NCBI RefSeq assembly: GCF_001653515.1
Contig: NZ_LYOY01000040.1
Span: 992,001 to 1,056,000, forward strand
DNA: 64,000 bases
Reading direction: 5' to 3'
Origin: Streptomyces sp. ERV7
GTDB taxonomy: Bacteria > Actinomycetota > Actinomycetes > Streptomycetales > Streptomycetaceae
Below the pieces are notes generated by a model. It was not told the DNA's origin and searched no databases. It worked only from the letters and a program-made list of their open reading frames with translations. Positions within the stretch are counted from its first letter, which is position 1; every line of letters starts with the position of its first letter. Shown here piece by piece: positions 17,436 to 24,750 of this stretch. A program made the position numbers and the translations under genes.

Positions 17436-18383
17436 GTGGGGAACTCTCCATCGGTCATCGAGACCCACGGTCTCAGCAAGCGCTACCGAGGCGGCCAACT
17501 GGCCGTGGACGGCCTGGACCTCACCGTCCCCGGCGGCAGCATCTTCGGCTTCCTCGGCCCCAACGGCTCGGGCAAGACGACCACCATCCGCATGCTGATG
17601 GGCCTGATCGAGCCGACCTCCGGCACGGCCCGGGTCCTCGGCAGCCCCATGCCCCGCGCTGGGCGCACGGTCCTGCCGCAGGTGGGCGCCCTGATCGAGG
17701 GCCCCGCGCTGTACGGATTCCTGTCCGGCCGCGACAACCTCGTCCGGTACGACTCGGCCGACCCGACCGCCGACCCCCGCACCCGGGCGAGCCGGGTCGC
17801 CCACGCCCTGGACCGGGTGGGGCTCGCCGCCGCGTCCGGCAAGAAGGCGCGGGCGTACTCCCTGGGCATGAAGCAGCGGCTCGGCCTCGCGTCCGCGCTG
17901 CTCCAGCCCCGCAAGCTGCTGGTCCTGGACGAGCCCACCAACGGCCTCGACCCGCAGGGCATGCGGGAGATCCGCGCCCTGGTGCGGGAGCTCGCCGCCG
18001 ACGGCACCACGGTCTTCCTCTCCTCGCACCTCCTGGACGAGATCGAGCAGGTCTGTACGCACGCGGCGGTGATGACCCAGGGCCGGCTGGTCGTCCAGGG
18101 CGAGGTGGCCGAGCTCCTGGCGGGCAACCGGGGCCGGCTCGCCGTCACCACCCCGGACCCGGCCGACGCGGCCCGGCTGCTCAAGGAGCGCGGGGTGGCG
18201 GACGTGACCGTGGACGGGGACCGGGTGACGGGCGAGGTCCCGCCGGACGACGTGGAACTGGCGGAGCTCAACGCCGCGCTGGTGCACGGCGGCGTACGGG
18301 TGAGGGCCTTCGGGGTCGAACGGGCCTCGCTGGAGGACGCGTTCGTGGCGCTGACGGGGGAGGGGTTCGATGTCGCGGGCTGA
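17436..18383 (+). CDS. ABC transporter ATP-binding protein
   Basis: The cytoplasmic ATPase of an export-type (CcmA/DrrA-like) ABC transporter. It has Walker A FLGPNGSGKTTT (about residues 41-48), the signature YSLGMKQRLGLA (about 140), Walker B LLVLDEPTNGLDPQG (about 162), and the switch His in LSSHLLDEIEQ. The C-terminal part after 215 resembles the DUF4162 extension of drug exporters. I chose GTG 17436, which follows AAGGGAAGGGGCGG. The stop overlaps the start of the permease gene by 14 bases, so the two subunits are co-translated. Confidence 0.92.
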   Translation: MGNSPSVIETHGLSKRYRGGQLAVDGLDLTVPGGSIFGFLGPNGSGKTTTIRMLMGLIEPTSGTARVLGSPMPRAGRTVLPQVGALIEGPALYGFLSGRDNLVRYDSADPTADPRTRASRVAHALDRVGLAAASGKKARAYSLGMKQRLGLASALLQPRKLLVLDEPTNGLDPQGMREIRALVRELAADGTTVFLSSHLLDEIEQVCTHAAVMTQGRLVVQGEVAELLAGNRGRLAVTTPDPADAARLLKERGVADVTVDGDRVTGEVPPDDVELAELNAALVHGGVRVRAFGVERASLEDAFVALTGEGFDVAG

Positions 18384-19359
18384 GGCGAACGCAACGGAGG
18401 CCGGGTCGGCCGCGGCTGAGGCCGAGCCGGCCCGGGCCGCAGACGTCCACGTCCCTGACGGCCACGCTCCTGACGTCCGGGCCGTCCCGGACATCGCGGG
18501 CCCCGCGTCCCGGCGGCCCAGCCCCCTCTGGGCGTTCGGGCTCTTCCGGTCCGAGCTGGTCACCGTCGTGCGGCGGTGGCGCACCCTCGCGCTGCTCGGG
18601 GTGCTGGCGGCCGTCCCGGTCCTGATCGGCATCGCCGTGAAGATCGAGACGCGCGGCGGCGGTACGGCCGGTCCCAGCGGCGGTGACGGCCCGGCCTTCA
18701 TCTCGCAGATCACCAACAACGGGCTCTTCCTCGTCTTCGCGGGGCTCGCCGCGACCCTGCCCGTCTTCCTGCCGATGGCGATCGGCGTGGTCGCGGGCGA
18801 CGCGATAGCGGGCGAGGCCAACAGCGGCACCCTGCGCTACCTCCTGGTCGCCCCGGCGGGCCGGACCAGGCTGCTGCTCGCCAAGTACGCGTCGACGCTC
18901 GCGTTCTGCCTGCTCGCGACCCTGGTCGTGGCGGCGTCCGCGCTCGCCGTGGGCGCGCTGCTCTTCCCGCTCGGCGACGTCACGACCATCTCCGGTACGC
19001 AGATATCGTTCGCGGACGGGCTGCTGCGCGCGTTCGCGATCGCCGGGGTGGTGGCCCTGTCGCTGACCGGGGTGGCCGCGCTCGGCCTGTTCATCTCCAC
19101 CCTCACCGGCAGCGGTGTCGCGGCGATGGCGGCGACGGTCGGCCTGCTGATCACCGTGCAGATCCTGGACCAGATCCCCCAGCTGCACGCGATACAGCCG
19201 TATCTCTTCCCGCACTACTGGCTGTCCTTCGCGGACCTGCTGCGGGTGCCGGTCTACTGGGACCAGCTGGTGAAGAACCTGGAGCTGCAGGCGCTGTACG
19301 TGGCGGTGTTCGGTTCGGCGGCCTGGGCGCGCTTCACGGCGAAGGACATCACGGCCTGA
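18370..19359 (+). CDS. ABC transporter permease (ABC-2 type)
   Basis: The membrane partner of the preceding ATPase. An Ala/Glu/Pro-rich cytoplasmic N-terminus (about 50 residues) is followed by about six membrane segments, including LALLGVLAAVPVLIGIAVKI, LFLVFAGLAATLPVFLPMAI and VVALSLTGVAALGLFISTL. The GEANSGTLRYLLVAPAGRTRLLLAKY stretch is the coupling region typical of ABC-2 permeases. ATG 18370 lies inside the end of the ATPase gene. The substrate is unknown. Confidence 0.9.
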   Translation: MSRAEANATEAGSAAAEAEPARAADVHVPDGHAPDVRAVPDIAGPASRRPSPLWAFGLFRSELVTVVRRWRTLALLGVLAAVPVLIGIAVKIETRGGGTAGPSGGDGPAFISQITNNGLFLVFAGLAATLPVFLPMAIGVVAGDAIAGEANSGTLRYLLVAPAGRTRLLLAKYASTLAFCLLATLVVAASALAVGALLFPLGDVTTISGTQISFADGLLRAFAIAGVVALSLTGVAALGLFISTLTGSGVAAMAATVGLLITVQILDQIPQLHAIQPYLFPHYWLSFADLLRVPVYWDQLVKNLELQALYVAVFGSAAWARFTAKDITA

Positions 19360-19549
19360 GGGTGCGGGGAGGCGGGCGGACCGGGGCCCGGACCGGGGTC
19401 ATGGCCGCGTCCGGCGAAGAGGGACGGAACGGTCGTGCGAGCCGACCCCCGTGGCGGCTCGACACGACACGTACCGTTTCCTCTGCACATTCTTGGAGCA
19501 GACCATTCCGCTGTCAATACGCTACGGACCGTCCTCGTAGACTCGCCCC

Positions 19550-20155
19550 GTGACCGAGCCGCCACGTCCTGCCCCCAACCCCCGGCGCCGGAGCGAGAGA
19601 TCGCGCCGCGCGATCCTCTCCGCGGCGCTCGCCCTCTGCGCGGAAAACGGCTATGGACGCGTCACGATCGAGGGCATCGCCGCTCGTGCGGGGGTCAGCA
19701 AGAAGACGATCTACCGCTGGTGGGCGACGAAGGGCGCGGTGCTCCTGGAGGCCGTGATCGAGGCCGTGGTGAGCACCTCGCCGCTGCCCGACACCGGGGA
19801 CGTCGACACGGACATGGTGACGCATGTCACCAGCGTGATGCGGGTCTTCACCTCACCGGTGATCGGCCCCGCGTACACCGGGATCCTCTCCGAGCTGCTC
19901 CACGACGAGGCGCTGGCCGAGGCCGTCAACGAGGAGCTGGTCGGCCCGCGCGTCGCGCTGGTGCACGAGCGGCTGCGCGCCGGGCAGCGGCAGGGCCAGC
20001 TGCCGCCGGACGCCGATCTGGAGCTGGCCGTGGAGCTGCTGTACGGGCCGCTGTACTACCGGCACGCGCTGAAGCGGCCGTTCCACGCCCCGGACAGGAT
20101 CGCCGTCCTGGTGGCGCACGTCATGCGTGCGTTGCGGGCACCGGCTGCGAGCTGA
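19550..20155 (+). CDS. TetR/AcrR family transcriptional regulator
   Basis: A 201-residue one-component repressor. The N-terminal helix-turn-helix is clear (RSRRAILSAALALCAENGYG, then VTIEGIAARAGVSKKTIYRWWATKGAVLLEAV, about residues 18-70), followed by an all-helical ligand domain of the TetR_C_11 type (YTGILSELLHDEALAEAVNEELVGPR). A possible -10 (TAGACT, 19538-19543) stands 6 bases before GTG 19550, which would make the message leaderless. Its 3' end overlaps the convergent flavodoxin-type gene by 35 bases. The target is not known; the palindrome at 20720-20752 is a candidate operator. Confidence 0.9.
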   Translation: MTEPPRPAPNPRRRSERSRRAILSAALALCAENGYGRVTIEGIAARAGVSKKTIYRWWATKGAVLLEAVIEAVVSTSPLPDTGDVDTDMVTHVTSVMRVFTSPVIGPAYTGILSELLHDEALAEAVNEELVGPRVALVHERLRAGQRQGQLPPDADLELAVELLYGPLYYRHALKRPFHAPDRIAVLVAHVMRALRAPAAS

Positions 20156-20696
20156 AGAAGGTCTTGGCGCGGACCGTCGCCCGGGTGTCCTGACCGATCG
20201 TGCCGGGCCGGTTGGCCGAGCCGAGCAGGACGCCGCCCCACCGCATGTCCATGTACGCGGCGGTGTGGCGCAGGGTCCCCACCAGCGGATCGGCCACGGT
20301 CTGGTCGGTGCCGGCGAGCGCCGTCACGCCCCACAGGGTGCGCCCGGCCATCCGCGGCCGGAAGTCCAGGCCCGGCACCCGCATCCACCCCGACCAGTGG
20401 TCGAGGTAGTGCTTGACCGAGGTCGAGACGCTGTACCAGTAGAGCGGCGAGGCGATGACGAGGTCGGTGGCCTCCAGGGTCGCCCCCAGCAGGGTCGCCG
20501 CGTCTCCGGTCGGGTCGGCGTACAGGCCCTCGCCGTCGTGGCGCCGGTCGGCGAACTCGGGCAGCCGCAGCCGCGAGAGGTCCAGCCAGCGCTGCGAGGT
20601 GTCGCTCGGCAGCTGCTCGGCGGCCAGTCTCGCCAGTTCCTCGGTGTTGCCGCCGGGGCGCGTACTGCCGAGCAGGAATAGGAAGTTGCGGGCCAT
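20121..20696 (-). CDS. NADPH-dependent FMN reductase / flavodoxin-fold oxidoreductase
   Basis: A 191-residue flavodoxin-fold protein. The N-terminal FLFLLGSTRPGGNTEELARLA is the FMN phosphate-binding loop, and ATDLVIASPLYWYSVSTSVKHYLDHWSGWM is the second flavin and dimer region of the NAD(P)H-dependent FMN reductase/WrbA-like group. It may act as a quinone or azo reductase, but the substrate is unknown. The gene overlaps the TetR gene tail to tail. A perfect 33-base palindrome lies 24 bases upstream of its start codon and may control it. Confidence 0.85.
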   Translation of the reverse strand: MARNFLFLLGSTRPGGNTEELARLAAEQLPSDTSQRWLDLSRLRLPEFADRRHDGEGLYADPTGDAATLLGATLEATDLVIASPLYWYSVSTSVKHYLDHWSGWMRVPGLDFRPRMAGRTLWGVTALAGTDQTVADPLVGTLRHTAAYMDMRWGGVLLGSANRPGTIGQDTRATVRAKTFFSSQPVPATHA

Positions 20697-20719
20697 GACC
20701 GTGATCCCCTCCGGAAAAA

Positions 20720-20752
20720 AGCATGCGCGTGCAGTATATGCACGCGCATGCT
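20720..20752. promoter_or_regulatory. 33-base perfect palindrome, candidate operator
   Basis: Arms of 14 bases (AGCATGCGCGTGCA and its complement) flank GTATA. It sits between the flavodoxin-type gene (start 20696, minus) and the stop of the aminopeptidase gene (20767, minus). No T run follows, and the alternating purine/pyrimidine arms look more like a dimeric repressor site than a terminator, though it could serve as the terminator of the peptidase gene. Confidence 0.5.
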
Positions 20753-20766
20753 CATTGCGGGGGTCG

Positions 20767-22098
20767 TCAGAAGGTCAGCTTCCAACTGTTGATGTACCCG
20801 GTGTCCTGCGGCCCCTTGTCCTGCACCTTCAGCTTCCACGTCCCGTTCGCGGTCTCGGTGGAGGCGTTGACGGTGTACGTGGTGTTGATGTTCGGGGTGG
20901 AGTCCGACGAGGAGTTGTGCAGCCGGTACGCCTTGCCGCTCGGGCCGATCAGATCGACCACGAGGTCACCGCTGTAGGTGTGGACGATGTTCACGCCGAC
21001 CTTGAGCGCGGAGGGCGCGTTGCCCGTCCGCCCGGTCACCGAGACCGACGAGGTCACGGCCGCGCCGGGGGAGTCCGGGATGGTGACGTCGGTGGTGTTC
21101 TCGAAGGCGTCACCGGTGGGCGGGGTGGTGGTCCCGGCGGACAGCTGCCACAGCGCGTACGCGATGGCGTCGCTGTTGTGGTCGAGCGCGGTGTCGTCGA
21201 TGTTCGTGCTGGTGTCGCAGGAGGAGTGGTAGCAGGCGTCGAACGCGCGGCCCGCCGTGCCGCCCCACTTCTGGGCCTGGGCCGAGGTCTTGGTGTAGTC
21301 GGCGCCGGAGAAGAGACCGCCGACGCGTATGCCGGCGTTCTTGAACGGCGCGTGGTCGGAGCGGCCGTCGCCCTCCGTCTCGATCTCGGTGGGTATGGAG
21401 AGGGTCGCGAAGTAGTCCTTGAAGACCTTCTCCAGGGCCGGATCGTCGTCGTAGACGAAGTAGCCCGGGTTGGGCGAGCCGATCATGTCGAAGTTCAGAT
21501 ACGCGGAGATCTTGCCGCGGTCGGCCGTCGACAGGCTGTTGACGTAGGCCTTCGAGCCGACCAGGCCCAGCTCCTCGGCGCCGAACCAGCCGAACCGCAG
21601 GTGCTTGTCGGGCTTGAGCTGGGCGCGGGAGACGGCGAGCGCGGTCTCCAGGACACCGGCCGTGCCGGAGCCGTTGTCGTTGATGCCGGGGCCCGAGGTG
21701 ACCGAGTCGAGGTGCGCGCCGGTCATCACGGTCTGCGAGGTGTCGCCGCCGGGCCAGTCGGCGATCAGGTTGTAGCCGGTGGCGCCGGAGGAGGTGAACT
21801 GCTGGACGGAGGTGGTGTACCCGGCCGCGTCCAGCTTGCCCTTCACGTAGTCCAGCGAGGCCTTGTAGCCGGCCCGGCCGTGGGCGCGGTTGCCGCCGTT
21901 GGCGTTGGCTATCTGCTGGAGCTGGGCGAGGTGGGCCTTGACGTTGGCGACGGGTATGTCGGGGGCGGCGGCGGTTGCCGGGGCGGCGGCCTGTGCGGTT
22001 GCCTGGTCGGCGGCCTGGACGGCGGGTGCGCCGAGGGCGAGGCCGAGGGCCACGGCGGTGGCTGCGGCGCCTGTGGCGAGGGTGGTTCTGGTGCGCAT
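20767..22098 (-). CDS. Secreted M28 family zinc aminopeptidase with C-terminal P/Homo B domain
   Basis: An exported two-zinc leucyl-type aminopeptidase resembling the Streptomyces griseus enzyme SGAP. It has a signal peptide (MRTRTTLATGAAATAVALGLALGAPAVQA), then the M28 core with TGAHLDSVTSGPGINDNGSG (zinc His and Asp), FGWFGAEELGLVGSKAY (catalytic Glu and zinc Glu), YLNFDMIGSPNPGYF (zinc Asp) and the distal His region SDHAPF. After a Thr/Pro linker (about residue 325) comes a proprotein-convertase P domain ending GTWKLKVQDKGPQDTGYINSWKLTF. The 443-residue length fits the family. ATG 22098 was chosen by the signal peptide and a GGAG upstream. Confidence 0.95.
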   Translation of the reverse strand: MRTRTTLATGAAATAVALGLALGAPAVQAADQATAQAAAPATAAAPDIPVANVKAHLAQLQQIANANGGNRAHGRAGYKASLDYVKGKLDAAGYTTSVQQFTSSGATGYNLIADWPGGDTSQTVMTGAHLDSVTSGPGINDNGSGTAGVLETALAVSRAQLKPDKHLRFGWFGAEELGLVGSKAYVNSLSTADRGKISAYLNFDMIGSPNPGYFVYDDDPALEKVFKDYFATLSIPTEIETEGDGRSDHAPFKNAGIRVGGLFSGADYTKTSAQAQKWGGTAGRAFDACYHSSCDTSTNIDDTALDHNSDAIAYALWQLSAGTTTPPTGDAFENTTDVTIPDSPGAAVTSSVSVTGRTGNAPSALKVGVNIVHTYSGDLVVDLIGPSGKAYRLHNSSSDSTPNINTTYTVNASTETANGTWKLKVQDKGPQDTGYINSWKLTF

Positions 22099-22189
22099 GT
22101 GGGGGCTCCGTGTTCCGCTGGGGGATGGGACGGAAACGCGAGCCTGATGTTCAGGGAGAGTTTCACTCACCGTCAAGAACGTATTCCGG

Positions 22190-23266
22190 TCACGGGTGTT
22201 CGGTGAGCGGACATTGGCCGGAAGTGGGCTCCCCCCACCCCGCCCCTTCCCTGAACCCTCCGGGGGTGGTCTTGATCTGCGGCTCCGGTGGGGGCTGGCC
22301 GCGCAGTTCCCGCTCCATCGCACGGGACGCCGCCGCCAGCGCCACCCTCCCCCGCCGAGCCGCCCGCAACGCGTCCCACGTCAGCAGCGTCAGCGCCAGC
22401 CACACCAGCGAGAAGCCCGCCCACCGCTCCGCCGGCATCGCCTCGTGGAAGTACACGATGCCCAGGCCGAACTGGAACACCGGCGCCAGGTACTGCAGCA
22501 GCCCCAGCGTCGACAGCGGAACGCGGATCGCGGCCGCCCCGAAGCAGACCAGCGGCGCCGCCGTGACGATCCCGGTCGCCGCGAGCAGCGCCCCGTGCCC
22601 GGCGCCGTGGGACCCGAACGTCGCCTCCCCGCTCGACCCCAGCCACACCAGATACCCCAGCGCCGGCAGGAACTGCATCGCCGTCTCGGCGGCCAGCGAC
22701 TCCAGCCCGCCGAGGTTCACCTTCTTCTTCACCAGCCCGTACGTGGCGAACGTCAGGGCGAGGGTGAGCGAGATCCACGGGGGCCGGCCGGCCCCGACCG
22801 CCAGGACGACGACCGCCAGCGCGCCGATCGCCACCGCCGCCCACTGCACCGGCCGCAGCCGCTCCTTGAGCAGCAGCACGCCCATCGCGATGGTGACCAG
22901 CGGATTGATGAAGTAGCCGAGCGACGCCTCGACGACGTGGCCGGAGTTCACCGACCAGATGTAGACGCCCCAGTTGACCGTGATCACGGCGGCGGCGAGG
23001 CCTATGAGCGCGAGCCGGCGCGGCTGGCGCAGGAGCTCGCCGATCCATGCCCAGCGGCGCAGTACGAGCAGCGCGGCGCCGACGAAGACGAGGGACCACA
23101 CCATCCGGTGGGCCAGGATCTCGATCGCACCGGCCGGCTTCAGGAGCGGCCAGAAGAGGGGGACAAGACCCCACATCCCGTAGGCACCGACACCGTAGAG
23201 CAGCCCTGTCCGCTGCTCACCGGTCCCGGTCCCGGTACCGGCAGTGGTTCTCGGTTCCTCGGCCAC
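22190..23266 (-). CDS. rarD: RarD-type EamA membrane transporter
   Basis: A ten-helix member of the drug/metabolite transporter superfamily, subgroup RarD. It opens with GLLYGVGAYGMWGLVPLFWPLLKPAGAIEILAHRMVWSLVF, a strong RarD signature, followed by VNWGVYIWSVNSGHVVEASLGYFINPL and LLQYLAPVFQFGLGIVYFHEAMPAERWAGFSLVWLAL. I chose GTG 23266 because GGGAGGG precedes it at good spacing; an ATG at 23314 would add 16 residues. The substrate of RarD proteins is poorly known. Confidence 0.9.
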   Translation of the reverse strand: MAEEPRTTAGTGTGTGEQRTGLLYGVGAYGMWGLVPLFWPLLKPAGAIEILAHRMVWSLVFVGAALLVLRRWAWIGELLRQPRRLALIGLAAAVITVNWGVYIWSVNSGHVVEASLGYFINPLVTIAMGVLLLKERLRPVQWAAVAIGALAVVVLAVGAGRPPWISLTLALTFATYGLVKKKVNLGGLESLAAETAMQFLPALGYLVWLGSSGEATFGSHGAGHGALLAATGIVTAAPLVCFGAAAIRVPLSTLGLLQYLAPVFQFGLGIVYFHEAMPAERWAGFSLVWLALTLLTWDALRAARRGRVALAAASRAMERELRGQPPPEPQIKTTPGGFREGAGWGEPTSGQCPLTEHP

Positions 23267-23378
23267 TGGCCCTCCCTGCGCGCGCGTCGACGAGTCGAAG
23301 GTAGCGCCAGGCAACCACCCCTGTCATGCCCGATATCCGAAAACGGTACTGACGGCGGGGTGGTCCATTCCGCTCGCG

Positions 23379-24236
23379 TCAGGCGACGGCCGCGGCGATC
23401 GTCTGCGCGATCGGCGTCGTCGGCCGCCCGATCAGCCGCGACAGCTCGCCGGACGTGGCCGCGAGCCTGCCCCGCCCGATCGCCAGGTCCACGTCGACGA
23501 GGATCTCGGCGAACGGCACCGGGATCCCCGCGCCCGTGAGGATGCCGAGGTGCACCTCGGGCGCGACGGCCTGGTACGCGATCTCCTTGCCGGTCGCCCG
23601 CGCGACCTCCGCCGCGTACTCCGCGAACGACCACGCCACGTCGCCGCTCAGCTCGTACGTCCGGCCCAGGTGGCCCTCGCCGGTCAGCACCGCCGCCGCG
23701 GCAGCCGCGTAGTCCGCGCGGGCGGCCGAGGCCACCCGGCCCTCGCCCGCGTTGGACACGACCGCCCCGTGTGCGAGCACCGGCTCCAGGTGGGCGGTGT
23801 AGTTCTCGGTGTACCAGCCGTTGCGCAGGAAGGTGTACGGCAGCCCCGATTCGAGGATCAGCCGCTCGGTGGCCTTGTGCTCGTCCGCGAGGCGGAAGTC
23901 GGCCTCGGGCCCGCCGAGGATGCCGGTGTACGCGAGCTGCGCCACCCCGGCGTCCTTCGCGGCCGCGACCACGGCGGCGTGCTGTGCCACCCGCTGCCCG
24001 ACCTCGCTGCCGGAGATCAGCAGGACGCGGTCACCGGCGCGGAAGGCCCCGGCCAGGGTCTCGGGCGCGCTGTAGTCGGCCACCCGCAGCTCCACACCGC
24101 GCTCGGCGAGAGCGGCGGCCTTCTCCTTGTTCCGTACGACGGCGGCTATCCCGTTCGCGGGCACCCCCGAGGCGAGCAGCTCGTCGACGACGAGACGGCC
24201 GAGGGCTCCGGTGGCTCCGGTGACGACGATGCTCAT
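23379..24236 (-). CDS. NAD(P)H-binding quinone reductase-like protein (NmrA/QOR2 type)
   Basis: A 285-residue atypical short-chain dehydrogenase with an N-terminal Rossmann motif VVTGATGALGRLVVDELLA, and the NmrA-like features RVLLISGSEVGQR, LAYTGILGGPEADF and YTFLRNGWYTENYT seen in NADPH:quinone oxidoreductase 2 (YtfG/Qor2). The classical YxxxK pair is absent, as in that group. ATG 24236 follows AAGGAG. It is divergent from an HxlR-type regulator (24343), the arrangement known for qor2 genes under redox-sensing HxlR repressors, so a thiol or quinone stress role is likely (inference). Confidence 0.85.
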   Translation of the reverse strand: MSIVVTGATGALGRLVVDELLASGVPANGIAAVVRNKEKAAALAERGVELRVADYSAPETLAGAFRAGDRVLLISGSEVGQRVAQHAAVVAAAKDAGVAQLAYTGILGGPEADFRLADEHKATERLILESGLPYTFLRNGWYTENYTAHLEPVLAHGAVVSNAGEGRVASAARADYAAAAAAVLTGEGHLGRTYELSGDVAWSFAEYAAEVARATGKEIAYQAVAPEVHLGILTGAGIPVPFAEILVDVDLAIGRGRLAATSGELSRLIGRPTTPIAQTIAAAVA

Positions 24237-24314
24237 GGCTGCTGACTCCTTGGATCCGGGTTCCCGTGCGGAACCCTGTGCCACTCACCGTACGGTCGGC
24301 GCTAACCTTTCGTA

Positions 24315-24339
24315 AGTACCCACTTTGAAGTAAGGTACT
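24315..24339. promoter_or_regulatory. Inverted repeats in the qor2-HxlR divergent region
   Basis: AGTACC (24315-24320) and GGTACT (24334-24339) form an inverted repeat, and inside it lie the smaller AAGT/ACTT and AGTA/TACT pairs. The site is 4 bases before the regulator start and about 80 bases before the reductase start. This is a good place for an autoregulatory HxlR operator. Confidence 0.45.
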
Positions 24340-24342
24340 GGT

Positions 24343-24747
24343 ATGGTAGTAAGTACCCAGCACAGTGCCCGGCCCACCGAGGACCTCCGTGAGGCGATGT
24401 GTCCGCACCGGCTCGTCCTGGAGCATGTGACCAGCCGCTGGGGCGTCCTCGTCCTGCTCGCGCTGAGCGAGCGGTCGTACCGGTTCAGCGAGCTGCGCCG
24501 GCACGTCGGGCGGGTCAGCGAGAAGATGCTGGCCCAGACCCTCCAGACGCTGGAGCGCGACGGCTTCGTGCTCCGCGACGCCAAGCCGGTCATCCCGCCG
24601 CGCGTCGACTATTCGCTCACCCCGATCGGCCGCGAGGCCGCCGAGCGGGTCCGGGCCCTCGCCGAGTGGACCGGCGTACGGATGGAGCAGGTCGAGCAGG
24701 CCCGCGCCGCCTACGACGAGGCCCGCGAGGCCGCCAGGTCGGCGTAA
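24343..24747 (+). CDS. HxlR family winged-helix transcriptional regulator
   Basis: A 134-residue DUF24/HxlR regulator. The conserved N-terminal cysteine is present in EDLREAMCPHRLVLEHVTSRWGVLVLLAL (Cys 20), followed by the winged helix RYRFSELRRHV-like segment, GRVSEKMLAQTLQTLERDGFVLRD, and VDYSLTPIGREAAERVRALAEW. A single Cys near the N-terminus is the redox switch in YodB/HypR/QorR-type members, so it probably senses electrophiles or oxidants and controls the divergent quinone reductase (inference). There is almost no leader between the palindrome and ATG. Confidence 0.9.
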   Translation: MVVSTQHSARPTEDLREAMCPHRLVLEHVTSRWGVLVLLALSERSYRFSELRRHVGRVSEKMLAQTLQTLERDGFVLRDAKPVIPPRVDYSLTPIGREAAERVRALAEWTGVRMEQVEQARAAYDEAREAARSA

Positions 24748-24750
24748 CCC

